Source of the DNA: Tabrizicola fusiformis
GTDB lineage: Bacteria; Pseudomonadota; Alphaproteobacteria; Rhodobacterales; Rhodobacteraceae
Direction: 5' to 3'
Assembly (NCBI RefSeq): GCF_013328815.1
Contig: NZ_JABUHN010000001.1
Location: forward strand, 310,001 to 374,000
Length of the DNA: 64,000 nucleotides
The notes under the pieces are model-generated. The model worked only from the letters and a program-made list of their open reading frames with translations. It was not told the DNA's origin and did no database searches. Position 1 is the stretch's first letter, and each line of letters opens with the position of its first letter. Shown in pieces: positions 5,902 through 15,259 of the stretch. Made by a program: the position numbers and the translations under genes.

Positions 5902-8900
5902 CGTTCCTCGATCAGGATTTCGCGTTTGCCGACGTGGTTCGCGGGCGTCACAACCCCTTGCTCTTCCATCTGCTCCACCAGTCTTGCGGCTTTGTTATAG
6001 CCGATGCCGAGCTTGCGCTGGATGTAGCTGGTCGAGCATTTGCGGTCTTTGGCCACAATGGCGACGGCCTGATCGTAGAGGGCATCGTCGCCGCCCTCGC
6101 CGCTGCCGAGGCCGAGAACCATGTCAATGTCGGAGGCGGAGTCTTCATCCGGGCCTTCGACCACGCCTGACATATAGCTGGGCGGGCCGAAGCTCTTGAG
6201 GTGGTTGACGATTTCCTCAACCTCTTCATCGCTCACGAAGGGGCCGTGGATACGGCTGACGCGCCCGCCGCCGGCCATGTAGAGCATGTCGCCCATGCCC
6301 AGAAGCTGCTCGGCGCCCTGTTCGCCCAGGATGGTGCGGCTGTCGATCTTGGAGGTCACCTGGAAGGAAATCCGGGTGGGGAAGTTGGCCTTGATGGTGC
6401 CGGTGATCACGTCAACGGACGGGCGCTGCGTGGCCATGATCAGGTGGATGCCCGAGGCGCGGGCCATCTGGGCAAGGCGCTGGATGCAGGCTTCGATTTC
6501 CTTGCCGGCGACCATCATCAGGTCGGCCATTTCGTCAACGATCACAACGATATAGGGCAGGGAGACCGGGGCGTATTCATCGGTTTCGAACACAGGCTCG
6601 CCGGTGTCTTCGTCAAAGCCGGTCTGGATGGTGCGCTTGAACATCTCGCCCTTGGCAAGCGCCTCGCGCACGCGGCCATTGTGGCCTTCGATGTTGCGCA
6701 CGCCCATCTTGGACATCTTGCGGTAGCGGTCCTCCATTTCGGAGACCACCCATTTCAGGGCGACCACGGCCTTTTTCGGATCGGTCACCACGGGCGACAG
6801 CAGATGCGGGATGCCGTCATAGACGGAAAGTTCCAGCATCTTGGGGTCGATCATGATCAGGCGGCATTCCTCGGGCGTCAGCTTGTAGAGGAGGGACAGG
6901 ATCATGGTGTTGATGGCCACCGACTTGCCCGAGCCGGTGGTGCCCGCGATCAGAAGGTGGGGCATCTTGGCAAGGTTGGCGACGATCGGTGCGCCGCCGA
7001 TGTCCTTGCCCAAGGCCAGCGGCAGGCGCAACTGGCTGTCACCAAAGTCGCGGGCCGAGAGGATTTCGCGCAGCACCACCTTTTCGCGGTGGGCATTCGG
7101 CAGTTCGATGCCGATGACGGTGCGGCCCGGCACGGTGGAGACGCGGGCGGAAAGGGCGGACATCGAGCGGGCGATATCGTCGGCCAGACCGATCACCCGG
7201 CTGGCCTTCAGGCCCGGCGCGGGTTCCAGTTCATACATGGTCACGACCGGGCCGGGGCGGACCGAGACGATTTCGCCCTTGACCCCATAGTCATCCAGCA
7301 CGTTTTCCAGCATCCGCGCATTCTCTTCCAGCGCCTCGTTCGACAGCGTGTGGCGCTGGATCGAGGCGGGCGAGGCGAGAAGCGACAGCGGCGGCAGTTC
7401 ATAGGCTGGGGCCGGATCATCAAAGCGCAGGCGGGGCTGTGCCTCTTGCACGGCGCGGGTCGAAAGGGCGGGTTTCTTGGCCGGTTGCTGCACCACGCCA
7501 CGCTTGACCTCGACCACCGGCAGCGCGCGGGGGGTGACTGGGGTGGGATCGTAGTCCGGTTCGAAATCGCCGTCGGGCTGCCAGTCATCGGCGGCCTCAT
7601 CCTCGGTGCGGGGCAGGTCGTCTTCGGGCAAGTCGTCTTCGTCGATATGGACAAAGGCGTTGACCGGCGCGGCGGGGCGCGGCGGTTGGGCCGGGGGCAC
7701 GGCGCGGGCCAGATGGGTCAGCGCGGCGCTGGCCACGGCGGCCGGACGGGCGACCACGGGCGGCTCGGCCCGCAGGCCGGGTGGCGCGACGGGGGCCGGG
7801 GCCGGGCGGCGGGTGTCGGCGATCAGCGGCTGCGGCCCGCGCGGGCGGCTCATCGCCGGTTCGCGGCGCTGGATGGCGGCGGTGATCGGGTTCAGCGCCG
7901 CTTCGGGCGTGCGGGTGCGCGAGCGGACGGCATCGCTGATGCGCGCCTTGATCCGGTCATCGTCGGGCAGGTCAAGATCGTCGATCTCCTGCGTCATGGG
8001 TTCCACCAGCTCCGGTTCCGGCTCCATCACGCGGCGCATCAGGGCGGGCATCCGGGCCAGAAGCCCGACCTTTTCGCGCGGCGGCGCATATTGCGGCGCT
8101 TCGGCCAGCGGCTCGGCATAGCGGGGATCGGCGCGCAGCGGGGCGGGGCGCAGCGGGGCCGGGTCGATCAGGTCTGCCTCCTCGGCCACGACGGGCGGCG
8201 CCCGACGCACCAGACCGCGCGGTCCGGCTTCGGCCATCGGCGGCGCGGCGGCCCGGCGGCGTTCTTGCATGGCGCTGGCGGCGCGGACAGTGCCCTGCGC
8301 GCCCTTGCCCGCAGCGCCAAGCAGAATGGAATAGGAATAGATCAGGCTGGTCACCAGAAAGGCCAAGAGCGCCCGCATCTCGGCCAGATCAAAGCCCATG
8401 ACGTAAAGCATCAGCACGACAAGGGTCAGCCCCGTCGCCGCCGAAATCAGCTTGAGGCCAAAGCCCGCCCCACCCGGCACCATGCCCACCAGCGCGCCCG
8501 AAACCGTATCGCCGAAGAGCCCGCCCAGACCGAAGGAATGCACCCAATCCGCCCCCGGAACCAGCGTCGCGCAATAGACCGAGGCCATCGCAATGGCGAT
8601 CACCGCGAAAACCACACGGCCCACCGCCCGTTCGGCCCCGCGATGCAGCACAAACCGCAGGCCCCAGGCGCAGAGGATCATCGGAATTCCCCAAGCCCCT
8701 TTGCCGCCAATGATGATCAGCGTCGAGGTCAGCGCAGCGCCGAAACTGCCCAAGGCATTGGCCACCGGCTTGTCCGAGGCGACCATCCAGCCCGGGTCTT
8801 CGGGCGAATAGCTCCACAGCATCGCGGTGAAGGCGAGGGCCAGCCCGATCAGCAACAGGCCCAGCAACTCGCGCCCGCGCCGTTCCAGCATGGCCTGGGT

Positions 8901-8948
8901 GTTCTGATCAAGAAGCGGATCGCGCTGCCGGACCTGATAGGATGCCAT
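5898..8948 (-). CDS. ftsK: DNA translocase FtsK
   Basis: A 1016-residue septal DNA pump that clears chromosome ends and activates XerCD at dif. An N-terminal domain of about 200 residues holds four membrane segments, followed by a long proline/acid-rich linker (about 220-520). The motor then has a Walker A (TTGSGKSVA, near residue 672), a Walker B ([13 protein letters not shown]) and the [12 protein letters not shown] segment. The C-terminal winged-helix gamma domain (about 950-1016) reads the KOPS sequence. The dapC-like gene is 12 bp upstream on the same strand. The extreme 3' end is duplicated at 5210-5371. Confidence 0.95.
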   Translation of the reverse strand: MASYQVRQRDPLLDQNTQAMLERRGRELLGLLLIGLALAFTAMLWSYSPEDPGWMVASDKPVANALGSFGAALTSTLIIIGGKGAWGIPMILCAWGLRFVLHRGAERAVGRVVFAVIAIAMASVYCATLVPGADWVHSFGLGGLFGDTVSGALVGMVPGGAGFGLKLISAATGLTLVVLMLYVMGFDLAEMRALLAFLVTSLIYSYSILLGAAGKGAQGTVRAASAMQERRRAAAPPMAEAGPRGLVRRAPPVVAEEADLIDPAPLRPAPLRADPRYAEPLAEAPQYAPPREKVGLLARMPALMRRVMEPEPELVEPMTQEIDDLDLPDDDRIKARISDAVRSRTRTPEAALNPITAAIQRREPAMSRPRGPQPLIADTRRPAPAPVAPPGLRAEPPVVARPAAVASAALTHLARAVPPAQPPRPAAPVNAFVHIDEDDLPEDDLPRTEDEAADDWQPDGDFEPDYDPTPVTPRALPVVEVKRGVVQQPAKKPALSTRAVQEAQPRLRFDDPAPAYELPPLSLLASPASIQRHTLSNEALEENARMLENVLDDYGVKGEIVSVRPGPVVTMYELEPAPGLKASRVIGLADDIARSMSALSARVSTVPGRTVIGIELPNAHREKVVLREILSARDFGDSQLRLPLALGKDIGGAPIVANLAKMPHLLIAGTTGSGKSVAINTMILSLLYKLTPEECRLIMIDPKMLELSVYDGIPHLLSPVVTDPKKAVVALKWVVSEMEDRYRKMSKMGVRNIEGHNGRVREALAKGEMFKRTIQTGFDEDTGEPVFETDEYAPVSLPYIVVIVDEMADLMMVAGKEIEACIQRLAQMARASGIHLIMATQRPSVDVITGTIKANFPTRISFQVTSKIDSRTILGEQGAEQLLGMGDMLYMAGGGRVSRIHGPFVSDEEVEEIVNHLKSFGPPSYMSGVVEGPDEDSASDIDMVLGLGSGEGGDDALYDQAVAIVAKDRKCSTSYIQRKLGIGYNKAARLVEQMEEQGVVTPANHVGKREILIEER

Positions 8949-8960
8949 TCTCGCCTGTCC

Positions 8961-10136
8961 TCAATAGAGGCAGTCGCGGAGCGTGATCAGCCCGCGCTGC
9001 ATTTCTTCCTTTGGGGCCACCAGAGCGACCCTTATGTAACCCTTGCCGGGGTTCTGCCCGCCCGCATCGCGCGAGAGGTAAGCCCCCGGCAACACCCGCA
9101 CCCCGGTCTTTTTCCACAGGTGCAGCGCCGCCTCCTCGCCATCCTCGACCGGCAGCCAGAGGAAGAACCCGCCTTCGGGCAGATCGAACCCTTGCAGGCC
9201 GGAAAACACCTGCGCGGCGATGGCGAATTTCTCGTGATACAGCGCGCGGTTGGCTTCGACATGCGCTTCGTCGGCCCAGGCCGCCTCGCTCACCCGCTGG
9301 ATGGGCAGCGGCAGGGGGGCACCGGCAAAGGCGCGCAGCTTGCGGATGCGGGCAATGCCCTGCGCCCCGCCCGCCACAAAGCCCGAGCGCAGCCCCGGCA
9401 GGTTCGAGCGTTTCGACAGCGAATGAAAGGTAAAGACCCGCTCGGGATCGGCGCCGACCTCGGCCGCGACCTGCAAAATGCCGGGCGGCGGGGCAGAGCG
9501 CCAGATCTCGGAATAGCATTCATCGGCAAAGATCACGAAATCATGCTTTTCGGCCAGCGCCAGCAGGTCCGCCCAATAGGCGCGGCTGGCCACGGCGCCC
9601 TGCGGGTTCGCGGGCGAGCAGATATAGGCCACGGTCACCCGGTCCAGCACGTCGGCAGGCAGGCCCGCGTAATCGGGCAGAAAGCCGTTGGCGGCGACGG
9701 CCGGCACATAAAGCGGCTCGGCCCCCACGGTGGCGGCGGCCACGGCATAGACCTGATAGAAGGGGTTCGGGATCAGGATCACCGGCGGCTTGCCGCGCTT
9801 GGTTTCCGGCGCAATGGCAAGGCAGGCGTTGTAAAGCCCCTCGCGCGTGCCGTTCAGCGCCATGATCCGCTCGCTGCCGACACTCACGCCATAGCGCCGC
9901 TCGGTCCAGCCCGATATCGCCGCCAGCAATTCCGGCGTGCCATCGTTCGGCGGATAGACACCAAAACCCGACAGGTTCGCGGCCAGAATGGGCCCGACGA
10001 AATCCGGCATCGGATGGGTCGGCTCGCCGATGGTCATGGCAACGGGGTCGCCCCCGGGCGCATGTGCATCCAGAAGCTTCCGCAGACGCGGAAACGCATA
10101 GTCCGGCAGGTTCGAAAACCGCTCTGGAAACGCCAT
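8961..10136 (-). CDS. Class I/II aminotransferase, DapC-like
   Basis: A 391-residue PLP enzyme of fold type I, with SPANPQGAVASR, the FADECYSE aspartate region and the PLP lysine in HSLSKRSNLPGLRSGF. In this family and position (before ftsK) such proteins are usually annotated N-succinyl-diaminopimelate aminotransferase, a step of lysine and peptidoglycan precursor synthesis. The exact substrate is inferred. The start at 10136 (MAFPERFSNLPDYAF) is chosen because the long frame upstream is not protein-like. Confidence 0.8.
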   Translation of the reverse strand: MAFPERFSNLPDYAFPRLRKLLDAHAPGGDPVAMTIGEPTHPMPDFVGPILAANLSGFGVYPPNDGTPELLAAISGWTERRYGVSVGSERIMALNGTREGLYNACLAIAPETKRGKPPVILIPNPFYQVYAVAAATVGAEPLYVPAVAANGFLPDYAGLPADVLDRVTVAYICSPANPQGAVASRAYWADLLALAEKHDFVIFADECYSEIWRSAPPPGILQVAAEVGADPERVFTFHSLSKRSNLPGLRSGFVAGGAQGIARIRKLRAFAGAPLPLPIQRVSEAAWADEAHVEANRALYHEKFAIAAQVFSGLQGFDLPEGGFFLWLPVEDGEEAALHLWKKTGVRVLPGAYLSRDAGGQNPGKGYIRVALVAPKEEMQRGLITLRDCLY

Positions 10137-10207
10137 GACTGCCTCAATCCCGGGATCATTGCGCCCCGTTTGACCAAAGGATAGCCAGAAGAGTTCGGCG
10201 GGTCCAG

Positions 10208-10229
10208 AAAAACCCAAGGGCATCTTGGG
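10208..10229 (-). terminator. Intrinsic terminator-like hairpin after the amidase gene
   Basis: On the minus strand a CCCAAG/CTTGGG stem with a 5-base loop is followed by five T. It lies in the 218-bp gap between amidase and dapC and would end the amidase transcript, leaving dapC-ftsK to a promoter close to 10140-10200. Confidence 0.5.
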
Positions 10230-10285
10230 CTTGGAAGCCGTCTTTGTGGCTTTTTCGCTGCGCCGCACCGGCGGCCCGCCGCCCT

Positions 10286-10321
10286 GCATTTGCCCTTCCC
10301 GAAATACTCCGGGGTCCGGGG
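10286..10321. repeat. Intergenic repeat, copy A
   Basis: Shares about 36 bp (GCATTTGC, then GAAATACTCC and GGGGTCCGGGG) with 16907-16942. Both copies lie in intergenic DNA, followed by G/C-rich dyads. This is probably a dispersed intergenic element of this genome. Function is unknown. Confidence 0.5.
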
Positions 10322-10354
10322 CTGGCCCCGGGGGCGGGCCGGGGCACCCCGGTT

Positions 10355-11686
10355 TCAGGCCAGCGCCCGCTCCGCCGCCATGCCCAGCCGCAACAGCCGA
10401 GCCTCGGTGAACCCCGGGGTCATGAAACTGATCCCGCACGAAGGCTGCGCGGTGGGCAGGGTCAGCACGGCAAGGCCGAACAGATTGCCGATCCGGGTGT
10501 TGCGCAGCGCCAGAAGATTTTCGGTGACGTAATAATCATGGTCCTGCATCAGCCGCGCCGCATCGGGCGGCAGGATGGGCGAGGTGGGCAGGATCACCGC
10601 ATCATAGCCAGCGGTGGCGGCGCTCCAGCCTTGCCGCAGCACCTCAAGCCGCCGCCAGCCTGCGACATAATCCTTGGCCGCGATGCTGCCCCCAGCGCGG
10701 AACCGTTCGAGAATGCGGGGGAACATCTTTTCCGGCGCGGCTTCGATCGTGGCCTCCCAGATGCCATAGGCTTCGGCGGTGAAAAGCGCGCCGGCCAGTG
10801 CCATCGCCTCGGCCACCTCGGGCAGGGCCAGCCGCTCCAGCCGGGCCCCGGCGCGGGTCAGCCGCGACAGCGCATCGTCAAAGCCCTGCGCCGGGCGCGG
10901 GCGCAGATCGTCCAGCGCCACGGTTTCCAGCACTGCCAGCCGCGCCCCGGCAAGGCTGGAACCGCTCAGGTCAGGCGCCCGCCCGCCTTGCAACACGGCC
11001 AGAAGATGAGCGCAATCCTCGACCGAATGGGCCAGCGGGCCCACGGTATCGAACCGCTCGCAGAGCGGCACCACCCCGCGCAGCGGCAACAGGCCCGAGG
11101 TGGTCTTCAGACCCGCAAGGTCATTCCACGCCGCCGGAATCCGCACCGACCCGCCGGTGTCCGAGCCGATGGCCGCAGGCGCCAACCCATAGGCGACCGA
11201 GGCCGCGGCCCCAGACGATGACCCGCCGGACACGGCATTTTCATCGTTGATACAGGGGCTTGTCGCCGTCACGGGGTTCAGGCCCAGCCCGGAGAACGCC
11301 AGTTCCGACATATGGGTCTTGCCCAGACAGATGGTGCCTTCGCGCGTGGCGGTTTCCAGAACGGCGGCATCCGCTTCGGGTGTCCTGCCGCGCAGCAGGG
11401 CCGAACCGGCCTCGGTTGCCACGCCGGCACTGTCGAACAAATCCTTCCACGACAGCGGCACCCCGTCGAGCAGACCCCGCCGCAGCCCGGCCTTGGCACG
11501 GCTGGCAGCCCCCATCGCCTCGCCCCGGGCGCGGTTTGCGGTGGCGCGGGCATAGATGCGCGGCGCCAGCGGGTGGCTGGCGATCCGCTCCAGAAAGAAC
11601 TCGGTCAGCTCCACCGGATGGATGCGCCCGGCGGCGATTTCGCGGCCAAGCTCTGCCGCCGTCATATTGGACCAGGTGATCGACAT
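10355..11686 (-). CDS. Amidase (amidase signature family)
   Basis: A 443-residue member of the amidase signature family, hydrolases with a Ser-cisSer-Lys triad. The lysine is in PLSWKDLFD, the first serine in GGSSSGAAASVA and the nucleophile in GSDTGGSVRIPAA. It is related to GatA-like amidases but there is no gatB/gatC, so the substrate is unknown. The start at 11686 (MSITWSNMTAAEL) excludes an unlikely N-terminal extension. It is transcribed away from the UbiH-like gene. Confidence 0.85.
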   Translation of the reverse strand: MSITWSNMTAAELGREIAAGRIHPVELTEFFLERIASHPLAPRIYARATANRARGEAMGAASRAKAGLRRGLLDGVPLSWKDLFDSAGVATEAGSALLRGRTPEADAAVLETATREGTICLGKTHMSELAFSGLGLNPVTATSPCINDENAVSGGSSSGAAASVAYGLAPAAIGSDTGGSVRIPAAWNDLAGLKTTSGLLPLRGVVPLCERFDTVGPLAHSVEDCAHLLAVLQGGRAPDLSGSSLAGARLAVLETVALDDLRPRPAQGFDDALSRLTRAGARLERLALPEVAEAMALAGALFTAEAYGIWEATIEAAPEKMFPRILERFRAGGSIAAKDYVAGWRRLEVLRQGWSAATAGYDAVILPTSPILPPDAARLMQDHDYYVTENLLALRNTRIGNLFGLAVLTLPTAQPSCGISFMTPGFTEARLLRLGMAAERALA

Positions 11687-11714
11687 TTTGCCTCCGGCGT
11701 GACGGGCGGGGACA

Positions 11715-11773
11715 GAAAAATTTTCGGCGAAAATTTTTCGCGCCCTTGCCGCAAGCGAAGCTAGCGGCAAGGG
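11715..11773. promoter_or_regulatory. Two adjacent palindromes in a divergent promoter
   Basis: GAAAAATTTTC-N3-GAAAATTTTTC (11715-11739) is a perfect 11-bp inverted repeat. It is followed directly by CCCTTGCCGC-N11-GCGGCAAGGG (11743-11752 and 11764-11773), a perfect 10-bp inverted repeat. They occupy nearly half of the 127-bp gap between the divergent amidase and UbiH-like genes. The AT palindrome is a good operator or UP-like candidate. The GC one could instead form a hairpin in the ubiH-side leader. Confidence 0.45.
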
Positions 11774-11813
11774 GGCGCATGGACAATCCCGCCCGAGGCG
11801 CCATATTCGGCCC

Positions 11814-13043
11814 ATGGAACGGGATGCGGATATTCTGATCGTGGGCGGCGGGCTGAACGGCCCCGCCCTTGGGCTGGCGCTGGCGCAGGCCGGGTTGCGG
11901 GTGGTGGTGGCGGATGCGCGCCCGGCCCCCGCCCGGGCCGAAGCGGGGTTTGACGGGCGGGCCTATGCGCTGGCCATTGCCTCGCAGCGGCTTCTGGCGG
12001 GGATCGGTGTCTGGCCGCGTCTGGCCGGTCAGGTGCAGCCGATCCTGCAAATCAAGGCCAGCGACGGACGCCCGGGGCAGGGGCCGGCGCCGTTCTTCCT
12101 GACCTTCGATGCGGCCGAGATCGAAGAGGGGCCGATGGGTTTCATGGCCGAGGACCGCCATCTTTACGCGGCTTTCCTTGCCGCGATGGCCGACGCGCCG
12201 GGCCTGACCCTCCTGTCGGGCGAGGTGGTGACGGCGCAAGAGGTAGAGGCGGCGGGGATCACCGCCACGCTCGCCTCTGGGCGGCGGTTGCGGGTGGCGG
12301 TGGTTCTGGGCTGCGACGGGCGCGGCTCGGGCACGGCCACGCGGGCGGGCATCCGGCGGCAGGGCTGGGGCTATGGCCAGACGGCGCTGGTGACGGCGGT
12401 GCAGCACGCCCGCGACCATCAGGGGATTGCGCAGCAATTCTTCATGCCCTCCGGGCCTTTGGCCATTCTGCCGCTGCCGGGCGGGCATCATTCGTCCATC
12501 GTATGGAGCGAGACGGATGCGGCGGCTGCGGCGATCCAGTCGCTGGACGACGCGGGTTATCTTGCGGCGCTTCGCCCCCGGTTCGGGGAATTTCTGGGCG
12601 AGATTTCGCTGGCAGGTGCGCGGTTCACCTATCCCTTGTCGCTGTCCTTGGCCGAGCGGTTCGTGGCGCCGCGCGTGGCGCTGGTGGGCGATGCGGCCCA
12701 TGGGGTGCATCCGATTGCGGGGCAGGGGTTGAACCTTGGGCTGCGTGATGTGGGTGCGCTGGCGCAGGTGCTGGTCGAGGCGGCGCGGCGGGGCGAGGAT
12801 ATCGGTGCGCTGGATGTGCTGGAACGCTATGAGCGCTGGCGGCGGTTCGACAGCACGGCGCTGGCTTTGGGCATGGATACGGTCAACCGGCTGTTTTCCA
12901 ACGATAACCCTCTGTTGCGGGCCGGGCGCGACCTTGGCCTTGGGCTGGTCAACGCCCTGCCGGGGTTGCGGCGCGGCTTTATCCGGCAGGCGGCGGGGCT
13001 GACCGGGGAATTGCCGCGGTTGCTGGCAGGACGGCCGCTTTAG
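11814..13043 (+). CDS. UbiH/UbiF-family FAD-dependent hydroxylase
   Basis: A 409-residue flavoprotein monooxygenase of the ubiquinone-biosynthesis hydroxylase family. The FAD motif GGGLNGPALGLALAQAG is at residues about 8-24, and the second FAD motif ALVGDAAHGVHPIAGQGLN lies near residues 285-305. It would hydroxylate the benzoquinol ring during ubiquinone synthesis. Which carbon cannot be told from the sequence. Its last four bases overlap the end of the convergent LysR gene. Confidence 0.85.
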   Translation: MERDADILIVGGGLNGPALGLALAQAGLRVVVADARPAPARAEAGFDGRAYALAIASQRLLAGIGVWPRLAGQVQPILQIKASDGRPGQGPAPFFLTFDAAEIEEGPMGFMAEDRHLYAAFLAAMADAPGLTLLSGEVVTAQEVEAAGITATLASGRRLRVAVVLGCDGRGSGTATRAGIRRQGWGYGQTALVTAVQHARDHQGIAQQFFMPSGPLAILPLPGGHHSSIVWSETDAAAAAIQSLDDAGYLAALRPRFGEFLGEISLAGARFTYPLSLSLAERFVAPRVALVGDAAHGVHPIAGQGLNLGLRDVGALAQVLVEAARRGEDIGALDVLERYERWRRFDSTALALGMDTVNRLFSNDNPLLRAGRDLGLGLVNALPGLRRGFIRQAAGLTGELPRLLAGRPL

Positions 13044-13918
13044 CGTGGCGCGTCCAGCTCGTCCCTGATCAGTTGGGCCAGCCGCAGCGCCGCCCGGGGC
13101 GGGCTGGCGCTGGCGTGGCGCAGGATCAGGTGGGTATCGCCCAGTCCGGGCAATCCGGCGCTGTCGGGCAGCGGGGCCAGCCCCTCGGGCAGGGGGGCGG
13201 CGATGGCGCGCGGGGTAACGCCAAGACCGGCGCGGGCGGCAGCCCAGATTCCGGCCAGCCCATGGCTCGACAGCGCCAGATGCCAGTCGCGGCCCTGTGC
13301 CTCCAGCGCGGCGACGGCGCGGTCGCGGACATGGCAGGGCGATGACATCGCCAGAAGCGGCAGCGGGCCGCTGGCCGGGGGAAGCTGGCCCTGCGCGCCG
13401 ATCCAGCGGATGGGAAGCGTCTGCAGGCAGGCATCGCCCGGGCCAACCGTGCCGTCGGGCGTCCAGAACAGCGCAAGGTCCAGATCGCCCGCCGCCAGCG
13501 CCGCCGTCAACTGGCTGCCCCGGCCCGATTGCAGTTCCAGCCGCAGGTCTGGATGCGCCCGGGTGAAGCGGCCCAGCAGGCCGGGGAGCCAGCCTTCGGC
13601 CAGATCCTCGGCAAGCCCCAGCCGCAGCCAGCCCGACATGGCACCCAGATCGGCGAGCCGGGTCAGCGCCTCGTCATTCAGGGCCAGCATCCGGCGCGCA
13701 TAGGGGAGCAGTGCCGCCCCCGCCTCGGTCAGCGCCAGACCCCGGCCCTTGCGAATGAACAGCGCGGTTCCGGCAATCTCTTCCAGCCGGTCGATCTGGA
13801 GGGAAAGGGTCGAGGCGCTGCGGCCCAGCCGGGTTGCGGCGGCGGAAAGGCCGCCAAGGTCCACCCCGGCGACAAAGCTGCGCAGGAAATCGGTGGGCAG
13901 GTTGGAGGGCAGCGGCAT
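13040..13918 (-). CDS. LysR-family transcriptional regulator
   Basis: A 292-residue regulator. The winged helix-turn-helix covers residues about 8-65 (LSAAATRLGRSASTLSLQIDRLEE), followed by the LysR effector-binding domain. The start at 13918 (MPLPSNLPTDFLRSF) matches the family's usual length; a longer frame to 14011 runs through the promoter. It is divergent from the tautomerase gene, the classic arrangement in which a LysR protein controls its neighbour. Confidence 0.88.
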   Translation of the reverse strand: MPLPSNLPTDFLRSFVAGVDLGGLSAAATRLGRSASTLSLQIDRLEEIAGTALFIRKGRGLALTEAGAALLPYARRMLALNDEALTRLADLGAMSGWLRLGLAEDLAEGWLPGLLGRFTRAHPDLRLELQSGRGSQLTAALAAGDLDLALFWTPDGTVGPGDACLQTLPIRWIGAQGQLPPASGPLPLLAMSSPCHVRDRAVAALEAQGRDWHLALSSHGLAGIWAAARAGLGVTPRAIAAPLPEGLAPLPDSAGLPGLGDTHLILRHASASPPRAALRLAQLIRDELDAPR

Positions 13919-13928
13919 GTATTGGGTA

Positions 13929-13970
13929 TTCCGAAATATCTGGTAATAACTTCCAAATTTTCCGAAATAT
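13929..13970. promoter_or_regulatory. Direct repeats TTCCGAAATAT, 31 bp apart
   Basis: Two identical 11-mers at 13929-13939 and 13960-13970, about three helical turns apart, lie in the AT-rich gap between the LysR gene and the tautomerase gene. They are good candidates for binding sites of this LysR protein or of another regulator. Confidence 0.5.
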
Positions 13971-14012
13971 GGTTTTGTGTCAAGCAGAGGCATCGAAAAC
14001 GAGGAGACCATG

Positions 14013-14396
14013 ATGCCCTTTCTTCACCTGCGCCTTGCCGGGCTTGCCCTGACCGATCTGCGGCGTCAGACGCTGCAACGCCGCCTGACCGATCTGACCG
14101 CGCAGCATCTTGGCAAGCGCCATGACCTGACGGCGGTGCTGATCGAAGAGATCGCGGTGGCGGGATGGGCCGTGGGGGCGGCGCCGGTGCCCGTGGCTGC
14201 CCATCTGGAAATCGCGGTGACCGAAGGCACCAACACGCAGGCGCAGAAAGCCGCCTTTCTGGAGGCGGTCGGCATGTTGATGCGCGAGGTGGCGGGGCCG
14301 GCCCTTCCGGTGGCAAGCTATGGGATGATCCACGAGATTCCGGCGGAAAGCTGGGGCTATGACGGGCAGACGCAGGCGGCGCGGCGGGTGGCGTGA
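14013..14396 (+). CDS. Tautomerase-superfamily protein with two 4-OT-like units
   Basis: A 127-residue protein made of two similar beta-alpha-beta units, each ending in a 4-oxalocrotonate-tautomerase-like strand (LTAVLIEEIAVAGWAVG and YGMIHEIPAESWGYDG). This is the architecture of the longer tautomerases. Catalysis in the family uses an N-terminal proline. Two ATGs lie in tandem at 14010 and 14013. The second gives MPF, so Pro becomes residue 1 after Met removal, and it is 7-8 bases from GAGGAG, the better spacing. Substrate unknown. Confidence 0.75.
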   Translation: MPFLHLRLAGLALTDLRRQTLQRRLTDLTAQHLGKRHDLTAVLIEEIAVAGWAVGAAPVPVAAHLEIAVTEGTNTQAQKAAFLEAVGMLMREVAGPALPVASYGMIHEIPAESWGYDGQTQAARRVA

Positions 14397-14405
14397 CGCG
14401 CTGCC

Positions 14406-14588
14406 TCAGTCGATCGCCCGCGCCTCGCTGGCCAGCATGATCGGAATGCCGTCGCGGATCGGAAAGGCCAGATGCGCGGCTTTCGAGACCAGCTCCTGCG
14501 TCTCGGGGTCGTAGGTCAGCATGGCTTGGGTGACGGGGCAGACCAGCGCCTCGAGCATCCGGCGGTCGAAGGGTGTTGAAGGGGTCAT
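14406..14588 (-). CDS. Trm112-family protein
   Basis: A 60-residue protein of the Trm112/UPF0434 family. [16 protein letters not shown] resembles the first half of the zinc-ribbon fold, though only one cysteine is present. [14 protein letters not shown] is the typical C-terminus. Bacterial members are small proteins of unclear role; the eukaryotic ones activate methyltransferases. Its start overlaps the LON-like gene by four bases, so the two are translationally coupled. Confidence 0.8.
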   Translation of the reverse strand: MTPSTPFDRRMLEALVCPVTQAMLTYDPETQELVSKAAHLAFPIRDGIPIMLASEARAID

Positions 14589-15232
14589 TGCAGCACCTCA
14601 TCCGGGGCCCCGCCAGAACGCAGGGCAAATTCGATCAGCGTCACCAGCGTTTCGCGCCGGGTGACAAGCGAGGGCGCCTCGAGCAGCGCCTGCTTGTCTT
14701 CGGGTGCGAAGGGCAAGAGCATGGAGAGCGCGTTGATCAGCATTTCATCCTCGGCCTCGCGCAGGTTGGTCCAGTCGCTGCCCAGCTTGCGCAGGGTGAA
14801 GAACCGCGCCAGCAGCGCCATGAAGCCTTCGCGGTCAAGCCCGGGATCGGTTTCGGCCGCGCCAAGGTCGCGGGCAAAGCTGGCCCAGTCCACCCGGCCC
14901 CGGCGATAGGGGGTGAAACCGCCCTGCACCTCGTCCAGCAGCCGAAACCGCGACAGGCCCGTGAGGGTGATCATATAGCGGCCGTCTTCGGTTTCGGAAA
15001 ACCCGGTCAGACGCCCGGCACAGCCGATGGCGGACAGCCGCGTCTCACCGCCCGGCAGGCTGCGCGGCTGGATCATGCCGATCAGCCGGGCCGGGGTCTT
15101 CATGCAATCCTCCAGCATCGCCAGATAGCGCGGCTCGAAGATATGCAGCGGCAACCGCGCCCGCGGCAGCAAAAGCGCCCCCGGAAGCGGGAACAGCGGG
15201 ATCACCTCGGGCAGGTCGGCGATGCGTTTCAT
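14585..15232 (-). CDS. LON N-terminal-domain protein
   Basis: A 215-residue protein consisting of the substrate-binding (N-terminal) domain of Lon protease without ATPase or protease parts: [26 protein letters not shown] at the start, then GMIQP and a helical C-terminus. Such stand-alone domains are common in alphaproteobacteria, usually beside ybbN and Trm112 as here. Molecular role unknown. Confidence 0.85.
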   Translation of the reverse strand: MKRIADLPEVIPLFPLPGALLLPRARLPLHIFEPRYLAMLEDCMKTPARLIGMIQPRSLPGGETRLSAIGCAGRLTGFSETEDGRYMITLTGLSRFRLLDEVQGGFTPYRRGRVDWASFARDLGAAETDPGLDREGFMALLARFFTLRKLGSDWTNLREAEDEMLINALSMLLPFAPEDKQALLEAPSLVTRRETLVTLIEFALRSGGAPDEVLQ

Positions 15233-15259
15233 ACCCCTGAACCTAGGGCGATTGCGGCC

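Noticed and set aside
6201-10184. A 1327-codon plus-strand frame opposite ftsK and dapC
   Set aside because: Same reason: His/Gly/Arg-rich sequence without motifs, while the minus strand carries complete known proteins.
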